This document shows positions 13,546 to 25,794 of a stretch of 64,000 nucleotides of DNA, one piece after another. The stretch is from the NCBI RefSeq assembly GCF_000247695.1, contig NW_004624734.1:39789061-39853060 (forward strand). The letters run 5' to 3'. The position numbers and the translations under genes were made by a program. Under the pieces are notes generated by a model. That model ran no database searches, was not told where the DNA came from, and saw only the letters and a program-made list of their open reading frames with translations. Source of the DNA: Heterocephalus glaber. Its lineage: Eukaryota; Chordata; Mammalia; Rodentia; Bathyergidae. How positions within the stretch are numbered: the stretch's first letter is position 1; each line of letters starts with the position of its first letter.

Positions 13546-14044
13546 GATGGGTGATGCATATACTATGCTTGTGTTCTTCTCTACAGAGGTGGCTAACAGG
13601 TGGCCTCGGGACAGGCCAGTAGCTCAGCCTCGGCTTCTGGGGCTTGGGGGTGGGGAAGTATACATAGGCGGGACTGTGTGAGCAAGAGAACACACAGCAA
13701 ACACCATGCAAACACGAGCTATCTTCCCGGCCCAACATCCCAGCTGCATGGTCCACAGACCTTCAGAGAGGCATTGAAAACGTACTTCTGTGTGGTTATC
13801 TTCTTCATCTTTGTATCCAGGCACAGTCCTGGCACATCATGGACACTGGTGAAACAAGGTGTCTGTGAAACAACCATGAATGTAGGAATAAACATTATCT
13901 GGATATCAACTGTGATTTCCAAGGTGACAAGCAGTCCTCCCCATCCCCTGCCAAAAGGGCCTAAAAGGTTTCAGTTGGTGTTCTCTGAAGGCAACAGCTG
14001 TATACCCACCACTGGAAAACTGGGCTGAGCCCGGATTTTTCCTT

Positions 14045-14200
14045 TCCATCTTAGTAGCTGTGCATTTCTGAAAAAGTTACTTAATCTCTCAGAGCCTGCA
14101 TTTTCTCATCTGTAAAATGGAAATAATGGATGGGAGATAAAGCAGGATAACAAATGTGAAGGACTGGTATATGGTGGGTGCTCAGTAAATGTGGGGAGTT
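14045..14200 (+). mobile_element. MIR SINE
   Basis: AAAGTTACTTAATCTCTCAGAGCCTG...CTCATCTGTAAAATGG...GTGCTCAGTAAATG. Confidence 0.88.
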
Positions 14201-14214
14201 GATATAAGATAGTG

Positions 14215-14410
14215 GAAAGACCATCAGGTCTAGAGTCAGAAGATCCAATAAGTCTCAGCTATGCTTCTGAAGTCCTCAGCTGCATAACCTATGTTTCCTC
14301 GACTGCAACGGCAAGGATGATCTACCTGTCTCAGAGAAGTACTTATAGGGTCAGAGTAGGACACGCATGGGAAAGGAATCAGAATAAACACTTACACCCT
14401 GTAAAGTACT
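14215..14410 (+). mobile_element. MIR SINE (diverged)
   Basis: GGTCTAGAGTCAGAAGATCC...CTCAGCTGCATAACC...CTACCTGTCTCAGAGAAG in MIR order, directly after another MIR. Confidence 0.65.
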
Positions 14411-14462
14411 AAGCAAACAAGCTTCTACTTAGGGTTCTCAAGTGCAGACTTTGAAAAACATA

Positions 14463-14629
14463 AACTGAGCCAGGTATGGTGGCATACACCTGTAATTCCA
14501 ACTCTTGGGAGGCTGAGGTAGGAGTCACAACTTCAAAGACAGCTTGGACTACATAGTAAAAGTCTGAGGTTAGCCAGAGCTACATAGTAAGACCTGTCTC
14601 CAAAAAAATTAATTAATTAAGAATTATTA
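14463..14629 (+). mobile_element. B1-like SINE with partial internal duplication
   Basis: GAGCCAGGTATGGTGGCATA, GGAGGCTGAGGTAGGAG, then two ACTACATAGTAA / GCTACATAGTAA segments before CCTGTCTCC and the A tail. Confidence 0.85.
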
Positions 14630-14643
14630 AAAATAAAAAGATA

Positions 14644-14740
14644 TGGGGCTGGGGATTTAGATCAGTGGTTTCACCGCCTGCTGTGCAAGCGCAAGGACCC
14701 GAGTTCGATCCCTGGTACCAAAAAAATAAATAATATAAAT
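14644..14740 (+). mobile_element. ID-type SINE
   Basis: GGGGCTGGGGATTTAGATCA, B box GAGTTCGATCC and an A-rich tail; exact 14-bp flanks AAAATAAAAAGATA at 14630-14643 and 14741-14754. It landed just after a B1 element's A tail. Confidence 0.92.
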
Positions 14741-14849
14741 AAAATAAAAAGATAAACCGATCCACATCATAGCTGAATCAAATTCTCAGGAGGATGCCAA
14801 TGAACCTCAATCCCAGATTCAGCAGGGACCACTTCTGTGCCCGTCAGTC

Positions 14850-14955
14850 ACTTGGTCAATAAATATCAACAAATGCAGTGAATACTGAGTGGGCATCTCC
14901 AGGGGTGAAGCACTGTGCTGGGCTCTGAGGCTGCTGCTATAAGTAACCATGTGCA
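14850..14955 (-). mobile_element. L2 3' end, reverse
   Basis: GGTCAATAAATATCAACAAA...GAAGCACTGTGCTGGGCTCTG. Confidence 0.55.
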
Positions 14956-14959
14956 GGCA

Positions 14960-16983
14960 CTGTAAGGTGGATGTGCTAGCTGCTGTGGAACCCAAGTCCA
15001 CAGGACTCAGAGAAGAGGCCACCTTAACGAATGGCTACTGAATGTGGCTTCTGGTGACTGTAACAGGTGAGAAAGTGGAGGAAAAGGTCAGGCACAGGCA
15101 TCACATACTAGGGCTGCTGCACAGCCCAGCTCAGCAAGGCTGAGTAAAATTAAGAAGATGGTAATAAAAGTTCTGCCCTTTTATGGGACCCAGTAAAGAA
15201 CTAAAGAAGCTTCCCTCCATCTAAACACAGTCCACACTGGGAAAAGAGCTTGCTTTATCCAAGCTGTAACATCAGAGGTAGTGGCAAAGCTTTTGTTCCA
15301 TTCCTGGGGCCAAGCAAGCCCTGAAGGCCACCTAGCTCTCTAACCCCACACATGGTTCAAATGGCTCACGTTCTGTACCCTCCCAGCCCTTTCCTTCTAT
15401 TCATCCACAGTCCTCTTCATGCCCATGCTCCCCGAAAGAATTTTAAAGCAGGCTGGGCCATGGCCACCTCTCCCAGACATTTGGGTAATCAGTTCCCCCA
15501 TGGGGCCTGCTGGGATACACCATGGAGAGACACACCCTTCGCAGAAAACACCAGCTATCTGGGCTCCATTTAGGAGGTATAAGGAGGGACGGGTGCTGTC
15601 AGACAACTTGGACCAAGACCTCAGGAGAGAGAGGAATGGAAAGGCCTGGCCACTGCCTCGCACTGGTGACACTGGCGAGATGTTCTCCTCAGGCCTATCC
15701 ACTTCCTTTCCTACTCCCACGGCCGCCACCAAGCTTATTAAAGTGCTATTTCATTCTGTCCCCTGAAAAATCTGGGTCCTCTCTTCCTTTCTATTTTGGC
15801 AAAGGTGGTTGCATCCTCCCTCATTGGCTGAATGAGTTAACACTCACGGTGTAAAACAGTTTTAATATCTAACACCTCAGATCTGCCAATGTAAAGTATT
15901 AATGAGGTCCATTACTAGTTATATTAGGATGTGGGTGTGTGAAACAGAGAAGCACAATGAGCTAAATTCTGATGAAGGGGAACCAGCATCTCTCTCACCT
16001 ACATCAGGTGCCTTCTGTCCCACACCTCTATCTGACGCTGGCCACCTCTTGGCCAGAGCACAAACCTCCGCAGAAGTGGGATTTGGGATAAACTACAGAT
16101 GTTCTAACTGCGTAAGGCTTAGAAATAGCACTGCTAGGCCCAGCAAGGCCGACAACCACCTGGACAGACATCAATGCCCGAGTCTTGAAGATAATCCGAA
16201 CACAAAAGCACCAGCACAACAAAACTGCTTTAAGCTGCAATCCCCACCCCCCTAAGGCAACAAATAAACAGCAACTGCATTTTCAGAAGTAATCCAATCA
16301 GTATTCCCTCCCTTAGCCTGGCACAAACCAAGTGCCTGAGATAAACAGCAAAATGGCACTCTCTAAATTTTCACCAAAATCCCTGCACTGTCTTCAGAAT
16401 ACCTGTCCTTGGTTTCTCTCCCCGTAAGTCCCTGCTTCTCTCCATCCCACTTCAAAGAGCCCCAAAGAGACACAGAATCACTAGTGAACACATTACAAGG
16501 GAAGGGACAGCAGGCAAACCAAAGTAAAGAGATGGCAAAATTCCTAAGCCACTCCTAAACGACGCTTAAAAGTGACTCGTGAGAACACTGACATCATTAG
16601 CTAATACTGGAACGAAATGATGAATGAGGAAAACTATAATGCTTAGGAAAAGCCACTCATTTAAATATTCATTGCTATAATGGCTGTTTGGGTGAAGTCC
16701 AGGACTGCGGGATAGACTCTAAATCAAGAGCACATTAGCAGAATGGGTTCAGAAAGCACAGGCAAAAAGATGTGAAGTGTTTGCTCACGCTTGCTTTGCT
16801 CAGGAAAACTTCATTCCTTTATATAGTTCTACATGAAGGATACATCACACAGTGCCATGAAAGTATTTATGTATCTTCTTCCTCTGCAAGATAAGCTCCT
16901 TCAGGGCTAAGAACCTATCTTTCTATTTCTGCACATCCTATGTCTAGCACAACCCCAGATACATAGCAATTGCTCCAGTACAG
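14960..16983. other. Intronic sequence, nothing recognised
   Basis: No repeat assigned. Overlapping frames on both strands at 15397-15854 are expected from local GC content and show no family motif. Confidence 0.4.
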
Positions 16984-17058
16984 TATGGAACCTGAGGCTG
17001 AGGGAGTAGCTCAGTGGTAGAGCACAAGGTCCTGGGTTCCATCCCCAGCACCAAAGAG
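16984..17058 (+). mobile_element. ID-like SINE (old)
   Basis: GGGAGTAGCTCAGTGGTAGAGC, a short deletion, then GGTCCTGGGTTCCATCCCCAGCACC. No clear flanks. Confidence 0.8.
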
Positions 17059-17642
17059 GAAGTGCTGAACTTCTTGGCAAAGTCACAGCTAATTCTGAAA
17101 TATCCCCAGGGTTGGGGGAAGACCACTGGTGTAGGCTATAGTCTTCAGCACTAGGAAATCCCATACCACCTCAAGTTTCTGTCTGTGGAGTTACCCACAC
17201 TCCCAGCAGCTGCCTGTGCTGGGAAGTTCAATAATGACTTTACCCAGTACTCCACTGTTGAATTACAGAGGATGAAACCCTAGGTAGAAATTTATGCTGT
17301 AGCTGGCACAGCATTAGGGGAGGTAAATCCCAGAGGTCAATCAAATTTGTGTTGTGTGATCATTTTCATTCATTCAACTGCTAAGAAAAAGCAAATCCCA
17401 TAGTCACAAGCCTTTCCGAAATAGGGCAGGCATGTCCATCCGGGGACCTGTCATCAGCTGCAGTGCACGTAAGTTGTCTTTCCCTTCTAGGCCCTATAAA
17501 CTCTAATCCTCAGAAAATTTCCCTGTTACACTGGCAGAACTAAGAGGCATATAACGTTAAAAGGCAAACACCCAGAAGTTCATCTCAGAGTTGGACATTT
17601 TCCTTCCTATTCTCAACTGGGCAGGTGTGGTATAGCCTAGTG

Positions 17643-17723
17643 CAGTGATGGCAGACCTTTTAGAGCTTTCAATGTTAACAAACAGCCCACTGTGGCACGC
17701 ATGCAGTGGGTTCACCACCACAG
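17643..17723 (+). mobile_element. Short hAT element (MITE), copy C, 81 bp
   Basis: Ends CAGTGATGGCAGACCTTTTA and GGTTCACCACCACAG share termini with copies A and B but the interior is short (AATGTTAACAAACAGCCCAC). Flanking octamers GCCTAGTG and GCCTAACG match at six of eight positions. The interior matches copy D in reverse orientation. Confidence 0.82.
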
Positions 17724-17754
17724 GCCTAACGGCTCCATGCAGGTGTTCAAACTC

Positions 17755-17915
17755 CAGCTCCACCACTTACTTCAGGCAAGAATCTTAACCTTTCTGGGCA
17801 GCCCTCAGCTGCCTCATGCAGAGAGGATAATAAAATAACTTACACATTACAAAGCCATCCTGAGGAATGAATGAGTTAATGCATGGGAAGCACTTAGCTC
17901 AGCATCTAATTAATC
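17755..17915 (+). mobile_element. MIR SINE
   Basis: CAGCTCCACCACTTACTTCAGG...CTTAACCTTTCTGGGC...GAGGATAATAAAATAAC...GCACTTAGCTCAGCA. Confidence 0.85.
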
Positions 17916-17919
17916 TTTC

Positions 17920-20900
17920 CCAAGCATCTACTATCATGCATTATCCGAGTTCTACCCTGTGGAATTTTTGCTTCTCTGCTCCCTGACACTGCAGCAGAAA
18001 TCCAAGGCAGAAGCCCAGACTTATAGTGCAGGATCTCACCTCCTCCTCAGTGATTTCCACTATCATCAAACCCCTCTTTATGGCTCTGTCAGTCTGGCCT
18101 CCATATACAAATATTGAAAGTTACTGTCTCCGGATGGGAAAAAGATACAAATTATATATTTCTCTTTTTACTTGAAATCAAAAGCCTATAGCGTCTGGAA
18201 AAATGAAGTTTGCTCATGAGCATGGAGACACTAACAGAAGACCTGAAACACCTGCTCCTTCTAGCCTCAAAGGGACCACAGTGACAGAGAGACTGTCCTG
18301 AAATGGGTTTACTGGGATGGGCTTGAGAAGGGCCGCCATGTCTATGTGAACCTCTTAGAACCTCCTACCCCTAGAAATGATGGAAAGAGGGAAACGTACT
18401 ATTAGGAAATATACCAGAAAAGAGAACTGAGGGGGAAAGAGCACACAGTCAACTACTGTGACAGGAACAGAAAGAAGCCCCTAATGGGCCTCAGGATAAA
18501 ATCACTCTTTCCAACTGGAAACAGAAACTAGCATGTGAAGCAGAGCAACTCAGACCTCACCTCAATCCCTCAACTAGGAGCTCAGGGCCATCACTGAATT
18601 AAAAAAGAATCCTTGGTCCCACATGACCTCTCAGGTTCCTTCAACCAAAGGTGCTAATGATCGAATGATCAGAACCTGGTGAGAACAGACCACAGAGGCG
18701 GGCCTTGGGAGGAGCTTCTGTCCACAGGGAGCACGCCGACAAAACTGAGCTGAGCAAAGCTCACAGGGTCAGAACTCCTGAGTGCAAGGGGCCCTCCGTC
18801 TGTCTCATTCCCAAGCTGCCCTGCAGCATGCAGACCCAAGGGCTGCCTGCCCTCAGCTGTACCTGCAGCTGTTGGGTGGGCCACAGCTGTCCACACAGGC
18901 CTGACAAGAAGTAGGGCTGCTCACAAGACAGCCACCCAGCTCTCCATGGGACTTACTTGGGGTCCTCTGCCTCTCGTGTAAGTTATTTACAAATATTAAG
19001 CACTTGAACAAACAGAAAGAAAAAGGAATTAAATTTGTCGCAAAAAGCCCTATCCTCAGCATGTCACACTTGGCACTCAGCCTGATTTCATGGGAACACC
19101 CGGTGCACCACAGGTCCTCAGCCATCTCTCGAGTCCACCACAGGACACTTCCATATAGATGTGGCTGAGAAAAGCCAGGCACCATCTAATTTGACTGCTT
19201 CCCAGGGGCTTAGTGGTGCCAAGACTCTCTTATTTACTTCCCTTTCTTCTTACACACTCAACACCATGAAGCAGCAGCCCCGGCAGTGGCAGTGAATGGG
19301 TTCTGAATTCTCACAGCTGGGGGAACTTTGAGAGATCCCTCAGTTCACTGCTGAAACGAAACCAAGCTGTAACTCTTCTTTCCCAAGCACATGAGCAAGC
19401 AGTGTCTGTCAAATGACAAGCTTCATGGTGTTCCGATGGCACACTTATGTCACTTCAGGATGAAGAGATGGCATTACTGGGTATTTCACCATTACAAAAT
19501 ACAAGTCCTATGCAGTATAAAGATAACAACTTTCTGAGGGTACAGGACTCACACGTAAGAACTGTCTGTCAGGGTTCTGGATCCCAGAAAAAGCCAATAG
19601 GTCAAGCTGTACTTCCACATACACAATACAAACGTGTAACAAATCTGTTCTGAATAATCCAGATTAGTTTCCTGGTGCCAAATGGAATGCCACCCATTAC
19701 AGCCTTTTAACAAAGTTACACACAAAACTCTTCTGAAACATCTCTGTGCTCATTTAAATTTTTGAAGGAATTTTTAGTTTCTCACAGAGTATCACAGGCT
19801 GAGACATAATAAATACCATTTAAAATATCACTTGATTATAAAAAGGTAGACATGTTTTGTGTGTAAAAATATAAAGAACCCTCTTTTTCATCCTCCATTC
19901 TCTAGTCCTTACTCCATTCTCTAGTCCAGAGCAAATGAAAATCTCACAAGACCTACTTTTCTGGAGAGTCTAATACTCTTACAGTTTTACTAGAGAACCA
20001 CGTGGTTTCAACACCAGTTTCTCTTTACAGCCTAGACTTATTTTTCAGTGAGCTGGTTACTCTTGCTCAAAAGGCCATTCCTCTGAAAGGTCTCTCACTT
20101 GGGTTGTTACTGCTTGAGATTCATTTATTTGTTAACTGGAGTTCCATTAAGCTCTTTCTCCTGACAGTATACCAGCCTCCAAGCCACTCCTCTGATTTAA
20201 CTGAAAAAACAGACCACTCTGACAACCGCTCTCCCACAAACACTAGTGAGGTGGGAAGTGTGAAGTCCAGTTAACAGCTGAGTAATTGTGCAGCACCCCA
20301 AAAGCAAGCAGTAAGAAAAGGCAAAGATGGGAAGTCTGTGTGAGCACAACCAGTGCAAGAACCCCATTTGGAACAACAGCTGTTGATCCTGGAGAAACTG
20401 AGGGGACACAATCACCTTCCCCAGAGTGGAAGCTTCCCAGGTGCTGCCATTTTTGGACCTTAACAGCAGCTTCTTCTGCACAGCACTAAGTTCGCTGGTG
20501 GAGAGAAACACTAAACCATCTTTCTAGATGCTAGGCTTCAGCGGATCATTACCAGTTCTCATGTGGTGCCGCAGTCGGTCAACTTGGTTTCAAGATACCA
20601 CAGCGTACCAGAACACACTGGAAAATGTGCAGTGGGGATGGAAAGATCTGCCGTATTTCTGACAAGGGCTAAAACACCTCCGCCCTGTGGGTTTTCTGTG
20701 CAGCCACAGCACTCACAAAGGGCAGAGTTCCTGTGGAAACTCTTACGGTGCAATTCTTCTGGTGCAGATGGGCTCTGAAAAAGCAAAGGTCCCACCCCAG
20801 CAGTAGGGAGTGATGAAGCCAAGCAGGGCGGCAGATCTGGGGCTGATAATTCAGAGTCCAGACCAAATCAGGCACTAACTTCACACAGATGGAAATACAA

Positions 20901-21365
20901 ACTCATGATGAATTCAAGGATAAAGCCTACCAAGATGACACATTCTCGTGTTTTCAGATCTTCAGGCAGGTGCTCACTGACTAACTCATAATCAAGGGTA
21001 GCTCTCTCAGCCTTTTCTGCAGTTAGGGAAAGACAAACCACAATGATCTACATTTATATGAGTGAGGTTGATGGTATTATATGCTAATAAATGATTTAGC
21101 TCCACCTTTGCCATCCTGCTGCTCTCATTTAATTACTGGTGTTGGCTTTAAAAGGGCACTCCCTCCACCTGCAGATTAGTCTGGGACTCCTGTTAAGAGC
21201 AGAGTGGGACACCTTGACCATGCTCTGCCCTGCTTGGGAGGTACCCACTGCCCCACAGAGCCAGATCACCAGGCTTGGGGCCTCATGGGCGCCCATGCAA
21301 GTTTCAGTTGTCACAGACTTTTGCCACCTCCAGAGGAAAAAGGAGAACCTTTTCTCATACCTCAC
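17920..21365. other. Intronic sequence, nothing recognised
   Basis: 3.4 kb of low-repeat sequence. A short direct repeat CTCCATTCTCTAGTCC occurs at about 19893 and 19912. No exon found. Confidence 0.4.
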
Positions 21366-21369
21366 CTCC

Positions 21370-21470
21370 AGGCATTCAATTCAAGCAACGTTTGCTCAGC
21401 ACCTCCTGGGGGCCCACAGGAACCAAGTCTCTACTCTCAGGAAGCAAGATCCAGCCAACACCGGGAACCA
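21370..21470 (-). mobile_element. L2 3' end, reverse
   Basis: GGCATTCAATTCAAGCAACG...CAGCACCTCCTGGGGGCC...CTACTCTCAGGAAGC. Confidence 0.55.
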
Positions 21471-22089
21471 GCTAGGATTTGCATTTAACAAGCACTCAAA
21501 TATTGTTAGTGTGGGGAAAATGACCAAGATAAATAAAAATGACAAAAAAAATATATAAATCTTGAAGAAGAAAAGTAAGCACAGGAGTCTGTACCACCTT
21601 AAACCAGATTATACTGACTTTCCCTGAAGACTGACCTAGGGCATCACCTCTTCCAAGAAGGGCTCCCTAAGTGCTCAGGCTTGTACAACCCTAACATCCT
21701 TACATGCACTTCTGTTCCTAAACTCCTTCACCCTATGTCACAATCACGGGTTTGTGCTACCCTCTCCCACCAAGGGCAAGGAACTCTTCACCTGAGCACT
21801 ACACATGCTCATCATGGCAAGTTCCCAGTGCATGCTGTGAACCAAAACATGGATGTGTTGAGGTGTGTGTGTGCACAGTTGGGCCTGTCTGTGGGTGTGT
21901 TTCTAGTTACATGGAAAGTAACATTTTTTTCTTTATAACCTCCTTTACTCCTACCTTTTCTAAGATTATGTAAGTCATCTACACAAATTACAAAGCAGTA
22001 CCAGCCCTCCTCTTCTGATATGCACTGAAAATAAAGTGAGTTACACATGAGCAGAGGTAAGAAAACGTGCTCACCTGTGCCTACTTCAT

Positions 22090-22900
22090 GCCCTGGGAGG
22101 GCAGGCATGCTGGAAAGTGGAATAGGAGAGGTAGGCAAGGGCCAGCCTATTGGAAATCTTCCCAAGGAGCCTGAACTTGAGAGGGGGTAGAAGCCTTTAA
22201 GGATTCCTAGCAGGGGAGAGTGTAAGGTTGAGTTTTAGGCAACCTCTCCAGCACCTCTAAAGAGGACACAGTGGAGGAAGAAGACAGTATTCTGGGAGCT
22301 TAGTTCCAAGGCTAGCACAATAATCTACAGATATAAAGGTGTGAATGAGGGTAGTGCTGATGGAGAAAGGAAAGAAACTGACCCTAGAAGTATCCCCAAG
22401 CCAATTCAGCAGAACTTGGGGTGAGTGGGGGAAATAGAGAAGTCCACAATGGTACCCAGGTGACTCAATGATGGTGAGACCACTTCTGACTGGGAAAATG
22501 GGTGGAGAAGCAGTTCGGGAGTAGGGCGTAAGAGGGTATTTAGTTGACCTGGAGGTGCCTCAAGGTTGTCCACAGGTCTTTACAGAAGCAGATTAGCTAG
22601 AGTGCCTGTGACCTGATTTTGGACCTGCCTAAGCCCCAGGTCCCTCAGGTAGGAAGTGCAAATGCTACAGGGTCTCCCCATCCCTTGGAGTCTATTACAA
22701 GAGTCCAAGGAGACAGGGTAAAAGCCCCAGTACCTGTTCTAGAAGCAGTAGTCAGGCTCAGGCGGCAAGATGAAAGACAAACTTGGGCATGTGGGCAACA
22801 GGCGAAGACCACAGAATAGATAGAAATAGATAAGACCTTTTGGAATTAGAAAGGCAACAATGTAAGAACAAAAACCCAGGGAACATCACTATTTAAGGTA
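22090..22900 (-). mobile_element. L2-type LINE body, reverse
   Basis: Phrases such as GGTAGGCAAGGGCCAGCC, GCTAGCACAATAATCTACAG and TTGACCTGGAGGTGCCTC follow the order of the reversed L2 3' region; strongly decayed, so the class is likely but not certain. Confidence 0.5.
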
Positions 22901-24231
22901 CCTGGAGCCTGAAGGATGATGAAAGAAAATGGGGAAAAAGAAAGATATCCCAATATACACTGGAGAAAAACAGCCAAAAGATCAAAGAACTGAAAGGAGC
23001 AGGAAGCAGCCAACAAGATAAAATAAGAATTGCCATGATTCCACCATGGGCTCTTCCTAGGCTCTGCCAGAGCATGTCCTCAGAGTGGACATGGAGAGAA
23101 GAACGGGCCAAAGGCTGGAATGTGCAGGCAGCTCTTTGGGGCAGTTTCTCTTAGCAAACAAAGGTGACACTGCACTCCAGATGGAAAAGGACGAAAATGA
23201 GGCCAAGAGAGAGCTGGGTGGTTTGTTCTGCTTGGGTTAGGGAGACTGAAAGCTCTGGGTAAGTTGGGGGTATTTCCAAGGAGACGTGTCAGGAGGGCAG
23301 GAAAGGGTGAAGGCATGGAGAGAGAAGGTCTGGCCAGGGAGAACACTGAGGAGACCCCATGGAGCAGTGGAGGCTCTGGGTCTGCACAGGAAGCTGGCCC
23401 TTCTGGACGTGCCAGAAACAGAGTGAGGGCTGCCAAAGGGGCAGGCAGTTCACACCTGTGGGCTCCTGCCTTTCAGAACCACTAAACAACTGGGGGCCAG
23501 GAGGGAAACACGTTCTCTTGGATTATAACCCTGACTCTAGCCTGAGACCTTACAAAGGAGCCCAAGTAGAAGAATAAGAAAGTAAGGGGTCCTGCCAAAC
23601 ACTAAAGAGAAAGCTGCAGTGGTGAGGCTTCATTATCTTCTTTTCCAATACTCTCAAACATTTTCTTCCTTTTGCCAGAAGCTCCATTCAAGCAGAGCTG
23701 CACTATGTAATTTGCCTTCAAAATGATAATGGAAATAATACTGATGGTAAGAGTCATTTCGTATCTTGACAGGAATGATTTTTCAGAATCATTATTTTTG
23801 TTTTAAAACAAAACTATGTATATGCAAGTTCTACAGGACCCAATCCCAAGCAAAAGGGATCAATAATGATCCATGAGACATTTTAGACAGAGGGTAAAAT
23901 GACACTGGGGTGCTAATGAAGGAACTTCAGGGGTCTCTCATTTTTCTATAATAAGGTGTCTCAAGAAAAATGAGTTTAAATGGCAAATATCACTTCAAGG
24001 TCACAGTCATACCTCTATCTAGGTCACAGCCCTTAATGGTGTCCTGTTCTTAGGAAAAGCAGGCTGTCGTTAATACATTCCTGACATCCGGTGCACTAGA
24101 TGATGCTTTAATCTCTCAGTTTGTCCTGTTTTGAAATCCATCTCTTAACACCCAAATTAAACTTAACATTTTACTCATGAAACCTGGGATTCATGCACCA
24201 TCTACACTTGCTTAAATAATCAAGGAAATAA
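22901..24231. other. Intronic sequence, nothing firm
   Basis: 22901-23500 may continue the decayed L2. 23640-24000 is AT-rich unique sequence with a small palindrome GGATCAATAATGATCC near 23858. Confidence 0.4.
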
Positions 24232-24461
24232 AAATCACTCTGCCAGGTACTACCCCAAAAACAGACATGTGGATCAATGGAACAGAATAGAAGACACAGA
24301 AACAATCCCAGGCACATTCAGCTACCTGATCTTTGACAAGGGGACCAAAAACATGTGATGGAAGAAAGTCTCTTTAGTGAATGCTTCTGAGAGAACACGC
24401 AGAAAATTGAATCTAGACCCGTATCTCTGACCACGTACTAAACTAAAATCAAAATGGATCA

Positions 24462-24564
24462 GGGCCAGGGATTTAGCTCAGTGGTTTCGCTGCCTGCTGC
24501 ACAAGGGTAAGGACCCCAGTTCGATCCCTGGTACCAAAAAATAAATTTAAAAAATAGAAAAATA
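24462..24564 (+). mobile_element. ID-type SINE inside L1
   Basis: GGGCCAGGGATTTAGCTCAG through GTTCGATCCCTGGTACC and an A-rich tail; exact flanks AAAATGGATCA at 24451-24461 and 24565-24575. Confidence 0.93.
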
Positions 24565-24904
24565 AAAATGGATCAAAGACCTAAATATTAACACAGAAAC
24601 ACTAAACCTGCTGGAAGACAAAATAGGTAAAATTCTTGAAAACATAGACATAGGCAAGGACTTTCTGAACAGAAGCCCAATTGACAAGAAATAACATCAA
24701 GAATCAACAATTGGGATTATATCAAATTAAAAAGCTTCTACACAGCAAAATAAACAACCAATAGAGTAAAAAGACAAACTGCAGAATGGAAAAAAAAATT
24801 GCCAGCTACTCCTCAGACAGAAGACTAATATCTAGAATACATAAAGAACTCAAAAAAACAATCAAACCCCCAAAGTAAAAGACTCAATCAAAAACGGACA
24901 ACTG

Positions 24905-24990
24905 TGGGCTGGGGATTTAGCTCAGTGACACTGCACCTGCCTTGCAAGCACAAAGTCCTGAGTTCGATCCCCAGTACAAAGAAAAAAAAT
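24905..24990 (+). mobile_element. ID-type SINE inside L1
   Basis: TGGGCTGGGGATTTAGCTCA through GAGTTCGATCCCCAGTAC and an A tail; flanks GGACAACTG / AGACAACTG at 24896-24904 and 24991-24999. Confidence 0.9.
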
Positions 24991-25794
24991 AGACAACTGA
25001 AATGAAAGACACTTGTCAGAAGAAACACAAATGGCCAATAAATACATGAAAAAATGTTCAACATTGCCAGCCATTAGAAAAATGCAAATTAAAACAACCA
25101 TCTTATTCCAGAAAGAATGGCCATCATCAAGAAATCAAACAATAACAAATGCTGCTGGGGAATGGGAACCTTTCTACATTTTGGTGAGAATGTAAACTAG
25201 TACAACCACTACGGAAATCACTAGGGGATTCCTCAAAAAACTAAAACCAGAAATCCATTCAACCCAGCTAGTTCCCTTCTAGGTATCATCCCCAGAGTTA
25301 AAGGTATCATATTACAGGGATATATTCATATCCATGTTTTTAGCAGCACAATTCATTTAACAGCTAAATCTTGGAAGCAGCCTATATGCCCATCAACAAT
25401 GAATGAATAAAGAAAATGTGGTATTTTTATACAATGGAGTATTATTCTGCTATAAAAAAGGATAACTTTGAGTCATTTGTAGGAAAATGGATGCACCTTA
25501 AAATAATGTTAAGTGAGACACATAAGTTTCAATATTGCACAGTTTCTCTTATATGAGATGCCCAAAGTATAAATACATTAAACAAAATAAAAGATAGACA
25601 GTAGGAAACAGGGAGACAGATCTTCTGCAAACGTGAAGAGGACTAAGAGATGGAAGGGGAGAGGGGTGGTGGAGAAGGGAAGGGGATGTAACAAGAATTA
25701 GGATTATTATGTATAGGTACCAACTCCCCAAGAAGAGTAGAATCATTATGTACTACAAACATGTATTAAAAAAATTTTTTTAAATCACTGCCAT

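Larger units (their letters stand above)
24246..25781 (+). mobile_element. L1 ORF2 3' part + 3'UTR carrying two ID SINE insertions
   Basis: Plus strand resembles the L1 ORF2 3' third: the FDKGTKN-like segment near 24330, then KYMKKCSTLPAIRKMQIKTT near 25040-25110, an ITNAAGEWEPFYILVRM relic near 25140-25195, and the tail of ORF2 near 25260-25500. The 3'UTR ends TACTACAAACATGTATTAAAAAAA. Similar words flank it: AAATCACTCTGCCA at 24232 and AAATCACTGCCA at 25782, a plausible aged target duplication. Stops and frameshifts abound. Two ID SINEs (24462, 24905) were inserted later, so this L1 predates them. Confidence 0.88.

Noticed and set aside
14644..14740. tRNA gene (A and B boxes present)
   Set aside because: The same sequence recurs many times with A-rich tails and target duplications: it is an ID SINE. 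The same applies to the other copies.
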